DNA of 17,548 nucleotides, from the NCBI GenBank assembly GCA_041483455.1, contig JBGPFS010000027.1:1-17548 (forward strand). The letters run 5' to 3'. Positions 6,960-12,680 of this stretch are shown here, one piece after another. A program made the translations under genes and the position numbers. The notes beneath the pieces are model-generated. The model searched no databases. It had not been told where the DNA came from and saw only the letters and a program-made list of their open reading frames with translations. The stretch comes from JBGPFS01 sp041483455. Its GTDB lineage: Bacteria > Chloroflexota > Limnocylindria > Limnocylindrales > CSP1-4. Within the stretch, counting starts at the first letter, position 1. Every line of letters begins with the position of its first letter.

Positions 6960-7847
6960 TCAGGGCGCGGGCGGGACCTCAGTCATCTCGCGGTCGAGCG
7001 GCCCCTTCCCAAGCAGCAGCCAGGTCAGGCGGGTCCGGAAGCGCCGCGGGTGGTCCGGCGGGTCGACCGTCCGCGGCTGGAGCTCCGCGACCGCAGGGCC
7101 GAGCCGGGCGGCGAAGCGATCGCTCAAGGTCTTCGCGAGGTCCAGCTCGTCGCGCGAGCCCTCGGGAGGCCGGTGCCCGTCCCAGGCATCACCGAGCAGC
7201 TCTTCCAGCGTGGTCGGCGGCAGGACCCGGGCCGCCATCCGACGGCCGAGGTAGAGCTCCTCGGTCCCGGCCATCGCCAGGAAGACGATCGGCGCACCGG
7301 TCCGCAGCGCGATGAGCGCCGCCCCGGTCCGGAACGGCCCGATGCGACCCGGCGGCCCGCTCACGGTGCCCTCGGGCATCTGGGCGAAGACGGCCCCACC
7401 GGCGATCACCGCCCGAGCCGCGGCCACATGCTTGTCGATCCCGACGCCGCCCCGCCAGACCGGCAGCAGGCCGCCCAGCCGACGGATGAGCCGCTCGCGC
7501 CAGGGCGCGCCGAAGGCCGACGGCCCGGAGCCGAGGAACCAGACCCGCGGCTCGAGCGGGAGGGTCTCGAACACGACGAACGGGTCCATCCAGCCGCGGT
7601 GGGCGGCCGAGATCAGGAGGTAGCCGCCGGTCCGCGGCAGCAGCTCGCGGCCCTCGACCGAGATCCGGAACCGGAAGACCCCGAGCAGCACGAAGCGCGC
7701 GACGAGCGCCACGATCCGCACCAGGAGGCCCGCCCGCGGCCCGGGGACCCGGCCGAGCCATTCGAGGCCCTCGACGGCCCCGCCTCGGGCCGCCGCCAGC
7801 GCCTCTGGACGGATCCTGGCCGGTGGCGGTCGGCGTGCCCGTGTCAC
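6960..7847 (-). CDS. 1-acyl-sn-glycerol-3-phosphate acyltransferase family (PlsC-like)
   Basis: A 295-residue membrane-associated acyltransferase likely to add the second acyl chain to lysophosphatidic acid. The catalytic HX4D motif is HRGWMD (His83-Asp88). The second block is GVGIDKH (135-140) and the third is PEGTVSGP (158-165), with Val where many relatives have Arg. The fourth block is APIVFLAM. A hydrophobic stretch at about 40-60 precedes the catalytic block, as expected for this family. The start is GTG 7847, which overlaps the lgt stop as GTGA, so translation is probably coupled to lgt. The long open frame upstream in this phase is only a shadow of lgt. Substrate specificity is not readable from sequence. 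Confidence 0.88.
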   Translation of the reverse strand: MTRARRPPPARIRPEALAAARGGAVEGLEWLGRVPGPRAGLLVRIVALVARFVLLGVFRFRISVEGRELLPRTGGYLLISAAHRGWMDPFVVFETLPLEPRVWFLGSGPSAFGAPWRERLIRRLGGLLPVWRGGVGIDKHVAAARAVIAGGAVFAQMPEGTVSGPPGRIGPFRTGAALIALRTGAPIVFLAMAGTEELYLGRRMAARVLPPTTLEELLGDAWDGHRPPEGSRDELDLAKTLSDRFAARLGPAVAELQPRTVDPPDHPRRFRTRLTWLLLGKGPLDREMTEVPPAP

Positions 7848-8749
7848 CCGGGCGCGGGCGAAGGCGGTCCGTCCGGGGAGTCGCTCGGGGCCGATCCGGC
7901 GACCTCCGTCGATGTCGGTTCCCCGCGCAGCTCCGGCCGCGGGCCGCGGTGGCGGATGACTCCGACGAGGATGGCGCCGCCGATCGCGACGATCGAGACG
8001 AGCTGGGCGGTCGCGATGCCGCCGAGGGTCCAGTTGTAGCCGGCTCGCAGGAACTCGAGCAGGAACCGGACGACGGCGTACCAGACGAGGAAGACGAGGA
8101 ACAGGTCGCCGTCCCTCAGCCGGGCGACGGATCGTCGGCCGAGCCACAGGAGGAACAGCATGCCCAGGAGCCCGGCGATCGACTCGTAGAGGAAGAGCGG
8201 CTGGAAGTGCTGGCCCAGGGTGGCCGAGGGATCGGATCCCGGCGGACACGCGTAGGCGGAGACGCGCTTCCCGCACTGGATCGCGATCCCCCACGGGAGG
8301 TTCGTCGGCGGGCCGTAGATCTCCTGGTTGAAGAAGTTCCCCCAGCGGGCGACCGCCTGCATCCCGAACAAGCCGGGCGCCACGGCGTCCGCCCAGACCC
8401 AGGCGCTCTGACCCTTCAGGCGTGCGTAGAGCACCCCGACGACCGTTCCGAGGAAGATGCCCCCGTACACGCCGAGCCCCGTGTAGGGCGGCAGGACGAT
8501 CTTCAGTGGGTCGTCCTTGTAGAGCACCCACTGGTCGATCACGTGGTACGCCCGGCCGCCGATGAGGGCCGCGATCGCCACGATGACCAGACCGTTCGCG
8601 AAGAGAGCCTCGGAGAGTCCGCGTCGCCGGACCTCGCGAGCGATGACCTGGTAGGCGACGAAGAGCCCGACGGCATAGCCGATGCCGTACCAATAGACCG
8701 GCAGCGGGCCGAGATGGAACGCGATCGGGTTGGGGGTCCAGTCGATCAT
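7844..8749 (-). CDS. lgt: Prolipoprotein diacylglyceryl transferase
   Basis: A 301-residue integral inner-membrane enzyme that moves a diacylglyceryl group from phosphatidylglycerol to the lipobox cysteine of prelipoproteins. The family signature is intact: GVYGG (93-97), ARWGNFFNQEIYG (134-146) with the key Arg135, Asn138 and Asn141, LPWGI (151-155), HFQPLFLYES (181-190) and a late Arg228/Glu232/Arg235 cluster. About seven hydrophobic segments are visible. The last 30 residues form a Ser/Pro-rich tail outside the usual Lgt core. ATG 8749 follows a TACAAT box by 8 nt with no ribosome binding site. The downstream acyltransferase start overlaps the stop, so the two form a lipid/lipoprotein unit. 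Confidence 0.95.
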   Translation of the reverse strand: MIDWTPNPIAFHLGPLPVYWYGIGYAVGLFVAYQVIAREVRRRGLSEALFANGLVIVAIAALIGGRAYHVIDQWVLYKDDPLKIVLPPYTGLGVYGGIFLGTVVGVLYARLKGQSAWVWADAVAPGLFGMQAVARWGNFFNQEIYGPPTNLPWGIAIQCGKRVSAYACPPGSDPSATLGQHFQPLFLYESIAGLLGMLFLLWLGRRSVARLRDGDLFLVFLVWYAVVRFLLEFLRAGYNWTLGGIATAQLVSIVAIGGAILVGVIRHRGPRPELRGEPTSTEVAGSAPSDSPDGPPSPAPG

Positions 8750-8757
8750 CGTGCCGG

Positions 8758-8763
8758 ATTGTA
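8758..8763 (-). promoter_or_regulatory. -10 box (TACAAT) for leaderless lgt-plsC transcript
   Basis: TACAAT matches the bacterial -10 consensus at five of six positions and ends 8 nt before the lgt ATG. No Shine-Dalgarno sequence lies between, so the mRNA probably starts at or beside the ATG. Confidence 0.6.
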
Positions 8764-8764
8764 G

Positions 8765-8850
8765 CCGCTCGACGGCCGCGGACCGCTCGACGGCCGCGAA
8801 CCGCTCCCCGGTCGGAGCCCCGCCACGGTCGGAGCCACCGCCACGGTCGG
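8765..8850. repeat. Intergenic minisatellite with 18-bp period
   Basis: CCGCTCGACGGCCGCGGA at 8765-8782 is repeated at 8783-8800 with one change, then partly at 8801-8806. CCGCCACGGTCGG recurs at 8820 and 8838, and the CGGTCGG core recurs at 8808, 8826 and 8844, again every 18 bp. The array fills the space between the divergent lgt and 8908 promoters. Confidence 0.75.
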
Positions 8851-8893
8851 GACCCGGCGCCCAGGCCCGGACGCGTCGGCCGGGACGGGCCGA

Positions 8894-8899
8894 TACACT
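8894..8899 (+). promoter_or_regulatory. -10 box (TACACT) for leaderless transcript of the small membrane protein
   Basis: TACACT ends 8 nt before ATG 8908, mirroring the divergent lgt promoter in both box and spacing. No ribosome binding site is present. Confidence 0.6.
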
Positions 8900-8907
8900 C
8901 AGCCGCG

Positions 8908-9198
8908 ATGAACGCCGAGTTCCAGTGGTGGCTGCTTCTGCTCGGGTTGGTCGTGGGCGCCGTGCTCACCTATCTCGTCATCGGCGATTTCCGGCGCGGC
9001 GACGACGAGGCCGACGACCTCGACCTCGCCCGTGAGGCCGAGTGGATGTCCAGCGCGGTCGAGGCCGACGGCGGTCGACTCGATCCCGCCGTCGCCGAGG
9101 ACCTCCTCCGGCTCCATCGCGCCTGGCTGGCCCGAGCCGCCGACGACAGCGCAGCGTCGACCGACGCGCCGCCTGGCCCCTGGTCGCCGGGGCCCTAG
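8908..9198 (+). CDS. Small single-helix membrane protein, unknown function
   Basis: A 96-residue protein. Residues 6-26 form one strongly hydrophobic helix (WWLLLLGLVVGAVLTYLVIG). It is followed by a short basic FRR and then an acidic cytosolic-type domain (DDEADDLDLAREAEW) with a predicted helix around 50-77 and a Ser/Pro/Gly-rich tail. The positive-inside rule suggests the C-terminal domain is in the cytoplasm. ATG 8908 is supported by the TACACT box 8 nt before it. It is divergent from lgt and convergent with menG, sharing a CTAG that supplies both stop codons. I do not recognise a family; an envelope-linked role is inferred only from the helix. Confidence 0.75.
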   Translation: MNAEFQWWLLLLGLVVGAVLTYLVIGDFRRGDDEADDLDLAREAEWMSSAVEADGGRLDPAVAEDLLRLHRAWLARAADDSAASTDAPPGPWSPGP

Positions 9199-9965
9199 TC
9201 GCCCGGCGCCGGGTCGGTGGGTCGCGCTCGTGACGCCTCCGGGACTCGCCCCACGTGCAGGGCGACCGCCCCGAGAGCCAGGCGCCGGAAGCCGACGTCG
9301 ACCAGGCCGGCGCGCCGCATCATGGCCGCGATGCGGGCCGGCTCAGGGAACCCGTCGAGCGAGTCCGGCAGGTAGCGGTAGACGGCGCCGCGCCCGAACA
9401 GGGTCGCCGCGAGCGGCGCGAACCGTCGGAACGTGGCGTGGTAGAAGCGTCCCCACAACCGGGGTCGGGGAACCGACAGCTCGAGGCAGACGACCCGACC
9501 GCCCGGGCGCACCACCCGCCCGAGCTCGCGGAAGCCGGCCTCGAAATCGGGCAGGTTGCGCAGGCCGAAGGCGATCGTGGCTGCATCGAACTCGCCGTCG
9601 GCGAGATCCAGCGCGAGGGCGTTCCCGACCTGGAACGAGAGCTGGACGATGTCCGGGAACCGCCGTCCCGCCTCGGCGATCATGCCGGGCGCCAGGTCGA
9701 CCCCGACGACCCGACCGAACGGCCCGACCCGGGTCGCAAGCGCCTCGGCAAGCTTCCCGGTCCCGCACGCGACGTCGACCGCCCGACCGCCCGGCCCGAG
9801 TGCCGTCGCGTCGACCGCGAACCTCCGCCAGCGGCCGTCGAGGCCGCCGGTCATGATCGTGTTCAGCCGGTCGTAGTCCGGCGCGATCGCGTCGAACATC
9901 GCCGCCACTTCCTGCGCCGGGACCGGATTGCCCGAGCGCGGGACCGGGGCCGACGGGTCGGTCAT
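9195..9965 (-). CDS. menG: Demethylmenaquinone methyltransferase (UbiE/MenG family)
   Basis: A 256-residue SAM-dependent methyltransferase predicted to perform the last step of menaquinone synthesis, at the cytosolic face of the membrane. The family start MFDAIAPDYDRLN (23-35) is clear. SAM motif I is VDVACGTGK (63-71), the acidic GVD follows at 88-90, and the FGLRNLPDFEAGFRELGRVVRPGG region carries the UbiE signature. Length is normal. ATG 9965 overlaps the anti-sigma stop as ATGA, so translation is coupled. It is the last gene of an AsnC-sigma-anti-sigma-menG unit, an unusual place for menG. Its TAG shares CTAG with the stop of the opposite gene. Whether the quinone is menaquinone rather than ubiquinone is inferred from the likely lineage. 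Confidence 0.9.
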   Translation of the reverse strand: MTDPSAPVPRSGNPVPAQEVAAMFDAIAPDYDRLNTIMTGGLDGRWRRFAVDATALGPGGRAVDVACGTGKLAEALATRVGPFGRVVGVDLAPGMIAEAGRRFPDIVQLSFQVGNALALDLADGEFDAATIAFGLRNLPDFEAGFRELGRVVRPGGRVVCLELSVPRPRLWGRFYHATFRRFAPLAATLFGRGAVYRYLPDSLDGFPEPARIAAMMRRAGLVDVGFRRLALGAVALHVGRVPEASRARPTDPAPGD

Positions 9966-10798
9966 CCGCCGACGGTGCCACTCAGGACCGGGTCGCCGCC
10001 CACCGGGTCGCCCCCTGCTGGCGCGAGCGAGACGCCGAAGCGCGTCCCGGGCCCCACCCCGGCGACCTCGGCGACGGCGCCGACCCAGTCGGCGATCGCG
10101 CCGGCGAAGTACATCCTGCCGACCGGGGTCCTGACGCCGGCCGATTCGAACCAGCAGCGGTACTCCATCCCGGCTGGCGGGAGCGCGAGTCCGGTCGCCG
10201 AGACGGCCAGTTCCCGCGTCGCGGGCGAGAACAGCAGCGTCCCGCGAACAGCGCCGCCGTTCGTCGCCGCCAGCGGCACGGACCGCGCATCGGGCGCGGC
10301 CGCGATCCGGACCGTCCAGGCGCTCAGGCGCTCCAGCTCCGCGGCCTGCGCCTGGCTGGTCGCGAGTTCATCGGCGGCCCGCCGGCCGACGATGGCCGTC
10401 GATCCGAGGACGCTCAGCGCGATGGTCGCCGCGAGGGCGGCGGGCCAGGCGAACCGGCGCAGCGAGCGCGGCGCAGCGGTCGAAGAGAGCCGGTCGGTCG
10501 GTGTCGGCGGACCCACCGCCCACAGCTCGACAGGCCTCGGCCGGGGCACGCCCAGCGTCCGCACCAGGGCCAGGCTCCGCTGGCGCAGATCCTCGGACGG
10601 AAGGCTCGCCACCGCGGGCCGGATCAGCGCGACCGCGGCCCCGATCCGTCCAGCCTCGGCCGCACAGTCGGGACAGCCGGCCAGGTGGCCGGCGAGGGCG
10701 ACCGCTTCGGCCGTATCGCCGGCGGCGATCCGCTCGAGTCCGCCCGGCTCGACCGCGCCGAGGTCGAGGATCTCCCGGGCTCGATCGTGATCGATCAT
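9962..10798 (-). CDS. Anti-sigma factor, zinc-finger plus RskA-like extracytoplasmic domain
   Basis: A 278-residue membrane protein. The N-terminal cytosolic part has a zinc-binding HX3CX2C motif (His38, Cys42, Cys45), typical of ZAS anti-sigma domains. A single transmembrane helix lies at about 116-138. The outer domain begins with a short coiled-coil-like stretch (about 142-157) and continues with a beta-rich segment of RskA type (LLFSPATRELAVSATGL, YRCWFESAG, PVGRMYF). It presumably binds and silences the ECF sigma factor encoded just before it. The start codon overlaps the sigma stop as ATGA and its own stop overlaps the menG start the same way, so all three are coupled. Signal and release mechanism are unknown. 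Confidence 0.88.
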   Translation of the reverse strand: MIDHDRAREILDLGAVEPGGLERIAAGDTAEAVALAGHLAGCPDCAAEAGRIGAAVALIRPAVASLPSEDLRQRSLALVRTLGVPRPRPVELWAVGPPTPTDRLSSTAAPRSLRRFAWPAALAATIALSVLGSTAIVGRRAADELATSQAQAAELERLSAWTVRIAAAPDARSVPLAATNGGAVRGTLLFSPATRELAVSATGLALPPAGMEYRCWFESAGVRTPVGRMYFAGAIADWVGAVAEVAGVGPGTRFGVSLAPAGGDPVGGDPVLSGTVGG

Positions 10799-11481
10799 CG
10801 CTGGGCATCCTCGACGATCGATCGCCCCGATCGCGACAACGTCGACTCCCGCGCCAGGTCGGTGGACGCGTATTCGGGCCCGAGCGTGAGGCGGAGACGC
10901 TGGAGCGCGCGTCGCGTCCTGGTCTTGACGGTTCCGAGCGGCCAGCCGAGCCGCTCGGCGATCTCCGACTGCGAGAGCTCGTCGCGGTAGGCCAGGATGA
11001 TGGCAGCGCGCTCTTCGGCGGGCATGGCGGCGAGGGCCGCGGCGATGGCCGTCCGAACCTCGAGGCTCGCGATGGCGACCTCCGGACCCGGGTCGGCGAT
11101 CGCGCCGCCGATGAGCGTCCCGGCAGCTACCGCTCGCTCGAGCGCCTCGGCTTCATCCTCGCCGTCGCGGGCGACCGCGAACGCGCTGCTGTCCGGCCGG
11201 CGGCCGAGCGCCCGCAGACGATCGATCGTCCGGTTGCGGGCGATCGTCCGCAGCCAGGCGGGGAAGGCGGCGATCGCGGGATCGAAGGTCTCTGCCCGGT
11301 TCCACACGGCGAGGAACGTCTCCTGGACCACATCTTCAGCGAGGCGGCGATCGGAGGTCAGGCGGCTCGCCACGGCGAGCACGGTGCCGACATGCCGATC
11401 GTAGAGGGCGGCGAACGCCGATTCGGATCCCTGGGCGACCGCGCGCATCAGGACTGGATCGTCGGGCGCGACCCCTGCCAT
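10795..11481 (-). CDS. ECF-type RNA polymerase sigma factor
   Basis: A 228-residue sigma-70 family protein of ECF architecture. Region 2 spans about 26-91, with the DxxLAEDVVQETFLAVWNRAETFD core and WLRTIARNRTIDRLR. A linker of about 55 residues, longer than usual, leads to region 4 at about 148-200 with helix-turn-helix SQSEIAERLGWPLGTVKTRTRRALQRL. It would direct polymerase to its own promoter set when freed from the anti-sigma factor downstream. Its ATG lies only 3 nt after the AsnC gene stop and its stop overlaps the anti-sigma ATG. No separate promoter is visible, which suggests it depends on the AsnC promoter, although an internal promoter cannot be excluded. Confidence 0.93.
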   Translation of the reverse strand: MAGVAPDDPVLMRAVAQGSESAFAALYDRHVGTVLAVASRLTSDRRLAEDVVQETFLAVWNRAETFDPAIAAFPAWLRTIARNRTIDRLRALGRRPDSSAFAVARDGEDEAEALERAVAAGTLIGGAIADPGPEVAIASLEVRTAIAAALAAMPAEERAAIILAYRDELSQSEIAERLGWPLGTVKTRTRRALQRLRLTLGPEYASTDLARESTLSRSGRSIVEDAQR

Positions 11482-11484
11482 CGA

Positions 11485-11994
11485 CTACGCCCCCGAACGC
11501 TCGTCGGTTTGGTCGGCCGGCGTGGCCGACGGCCCGAGGCCGAGCGGTCGCCGCTCGAACGCCGTCGAGAAGACGACGTCCGTCTCGGTCGTGTAGACGT
11601 GCGGCACGCCCTGGATCCGGCGCATCACCCGCTCGAGGTCGAGCGTGTCGACCGCCCGGACTTTGAGGAGGTAGTCCGCCTCGCCCGCGATGTGATGGCA
11701 CTCCTCCAGCTCGGGGATCTCCGCGAAGGCGGCGGTCAGGTCGGTGGCGGTGGTGCCGGGCGCCTGGCGGATCAACGTGAAGGCCAGGACCCCGATCCCG
11801 GCGACGCGGGCGTCGATGTCGGCCCGGTAGCCCGTGATCGCGCCGCGCGCCTCGAGCCGCTTGACGTGCTCATGGGCCGAGGGGGCGCTCATCCCGACGG
11901 CGGCGCCGATCTCCGAGTAGGAGGCGCGGCCGTCGGACTGGAGCAGCTCGAGGATCCGGCGGTCGGTGTCGCTCAGGCCATTGGAACGGGCCAT
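11485..11994 (-). CDS. Lrp/AsnC family transcriptional regulator
   Basis: A 169-residue DNA-binding regulator. The N-terminal AsnC-type helix-turn-helix reads DRRILELLQSDGRASYSEIGAAVGMSAPSAHEHVKRLEARGAI in two stretches at about 11-53. The C-terminal RAM (ligand/oligomer) domain contains the family-typical GEADYLLKV and ends near residue 150, followed by a short Ala/Pro/Asp tail. Such proteins form octamers that wrap DNA and often control their own gene in response to amino acids. It heads the unit leading to sigma, anti-sigma and menG with a 3-nt gap. The control region upstream is AT-rich for this genome and carries a palindrome and direct repeats suited to autoregulation. Ligand unknown. 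Confidence 0.93.
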   Translation of the reverse strand: MARSNGLSDTDRRILELLQSDGRASYSEIGAAVGMSAPSAHEHVKRLEARGAITGYRADIDARVAGIGVLAFTLIRQAPGTTATDLTAAFAEIPELEECHHIAGEADYLLKVRAVDTLDLERVMRRIQGVPHVYTTETDVVFSTAFERRPLGLGPSATPADQTDERSGA

Positions 11995-12004
11995 TTGTAC
12001 CCCA

Positions 12005-12052
12005 TTCGTTAGGCGTTCGTCGATTGACGGTCAATGTTCGTTAGGCTAGTAT
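12005..12052. promoter_or_regulatory. Divergent promoter/operator region between AsnC operon and 44-aa peptide gene
   Basis: The near-perfect palindrome ATTGAC-G-GTCAAT (12023-12035) supplies a -35 on each strand. On the plus strand TTGACG (12024-12029), 17 nt and TAGTAT (12047-12052) make a strong sigma-70-type promoter. On the minus strand TTGACC (12034-12029), 17 nt and TAACGA make a weak one. The direct repeat TTCGTTAGGC occurs at 12005-12014 and 12037-12046, 32 bp or about three helical turns apart, on the same helix face. The layout suits an Lrp-type oligomer, probably the adjacent AsnC protein (inference). Confidence 0.6.
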
Positions 12053-12085
12053 CACATCTAGGCGAACAAACCCGGGAGCGCCGGG

Positions 12086-12120
12086 CCCTCCGCGCCGGGC
12101 GGAGGGACCGATCCATCGGT
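12086..12120 (+). other. Structured 5' leader of the 44-aa peptide gene
   Basis: Two consecutive hairpins lie between the promoter and the ribosome binding site: a perfect 8-bp stem CCCTCCGC/GCGGAGGG with a 5-nt loop (12086-12106), then ACCGAT-CC-ATCGGT (12107-12120). With transcription from about 12059 they make up much of a leader of about 97 nt. No known riboswitch class is recognised, and the first stem has no U-run. Confidence 0.5.
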
Positions 12121-12155
12121 CCGACGGCGTCCCACGCAGCAAGGAGGAACCCACC

Positions 12156-12290
12156 ATGGTCATCGCTACCGGCTTCGGGCTCCTCGCGCTCTTCTCGGTC
12201 CTCAGCATCCTGTTTTCCGGAAGGGAAGATCGTCCGGGCACCGACCCGCACGACGACATCGCCCTCTGGATGCGGTACGGGCTCCGCTAG
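12156..12290 (+). CDS. 44-residue membrane peptide, unknown function
   Basis: A short gene supported by signals rather than homology. AAGGAGGA (12141-12148) lies 7 nt before ATG 12156, and a TTGACG-17-TAGTAT promoter lies about 100 nt upstream. A 9-bp terminator-like stem follows the stop. The product starts MVIATGFGLLALFSVLSILF, one hydrophobic helix (about 3-20), then GREDRPGTDPHDD and a C-terminal amphipathic IALWMRYGLR. The tail has an acidic centre and a Trp/Arg/Tyr end. I recognise no family. It is divergent from the AsnC-sigma operon and may share its control. The strong signals suggest high expression. Confidence 0.65.
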   Translation: MVIATGFGLLALFSVLSILFSGREDRPGTDPHDDIALWMRYGLR

Positions 12291-12321
12291 GAACCCATCC
12301 GGCGCCGAACGCGCGACAAGC

Positions 12322-12675
12322 CTACCCCACGGAGCCCCCGCCGAGACGCGGGGGCTTCGCCGTTCCCGCCTGCTCGGTCGATCCCTCCAGACCCGAGTCC
12401 GAGCCCACTCCGGGCCCCGCTCCGAACGGGGATCCCGACGGCCCGCCCTCCGTGGCCGGCGGGCGGTCGACGAGGTCGTCGGCGGCGGCTCGCCAGGCCG
12501 CGTCGGCCGCCGCCGGGTCGTCCCCGAGCGAGGTGGCGACCACCAGGAACACGAGCCCGAAGACGCCACCGCTCGCCACCGCCAGGAACGTCGGCCAGCC
12601 GACGTAGAGCAGGAAGGCGAGGCAGACGGCAACGCTGACGCCGAGTGCCGTGAGCGCGTTCCGGAGACTCGGCAT
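12322..12675 (-). CDS. Small two-helix membrane protein downstream of MbfA-like gene
   Basis: A 117-residue protein starting MPSLRNALTALG. Two hydrophobic segments occupy about 8-25 and 29-48 (VSVAVCLAFLLYVGW and FLAVASGGVFGLVFLVVA). The remaining 65 residues form a hydrophilic tail rich in Asp, Ala, Gly, Ser and Pro. ATG 12675 lies 5 nt after the stop of the ferritin-like/VIT1 gene, so the two are cotranscribed and probably translationally linked. I recognise no family. A role as accessory to the membrane iron protein is inferred from position only. Its 3' end contains the strong hairpin that serves the convergent peptide gene, so the C-terminal GGG-rich residues may be constrained by RNA structure. 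Confidence 0.7.
   Translation of the reverse strand: MPSLRNALTALGVSVAVCLAFLLYVGWPTFLAVASGGVFGLVFLVVATSLGDDPAAADAAWRAAADDLVDRPPATEGGPSGSPFGAGPGVGSDSGLEGSTEQAGTAKPPRLGGGSVG
12333..12356 (+). terminator. Terminator-like hairpin after the 44-aa peptide gene
   Basis: AGCCCCCGC, a 6-nt loop (CGAGAC) and GCGGGGGCT form a perfect 9-bp GC-rich stem 42 nt after the stop at 12290, followed only by TTCG-like sequence rather than a U-run. It lies inside the last codons of the opposite gene (12322-12675). Confidence 0.6.
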
Positions 12676-12680
12676 GGGGG

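Noticed and set aside
4388..7315. 975-codon open frame on the plus strand
   Set aside because: It lies antisense to the two transsulfuration genes, whose motifs are unmistakable. Its translation is Arg/Gly/Asp-rich with no domains. Long antisense frames are expected at this GC content.
8765..8850. CRISPR-like array
   Set aside because: The units are contiguous 18-mers without spacers, and no cas genes are present. It is a simple tandem repeat.
8750..9035. Plus-strand frame 8730-9035 reading through the repeat
   Set aside because: Its repeat-encoded Arg/Ser/Pro sequence and lack of start signals contrast with the well-supported frame starting at 8908.
10501..12012. 503-codon open frame on the plus strand
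   Set aside because: It is antisense to the anti-sigma, sigma and AsnC genes, all of which have clear domains, and has no ribosome binding site or family motif.
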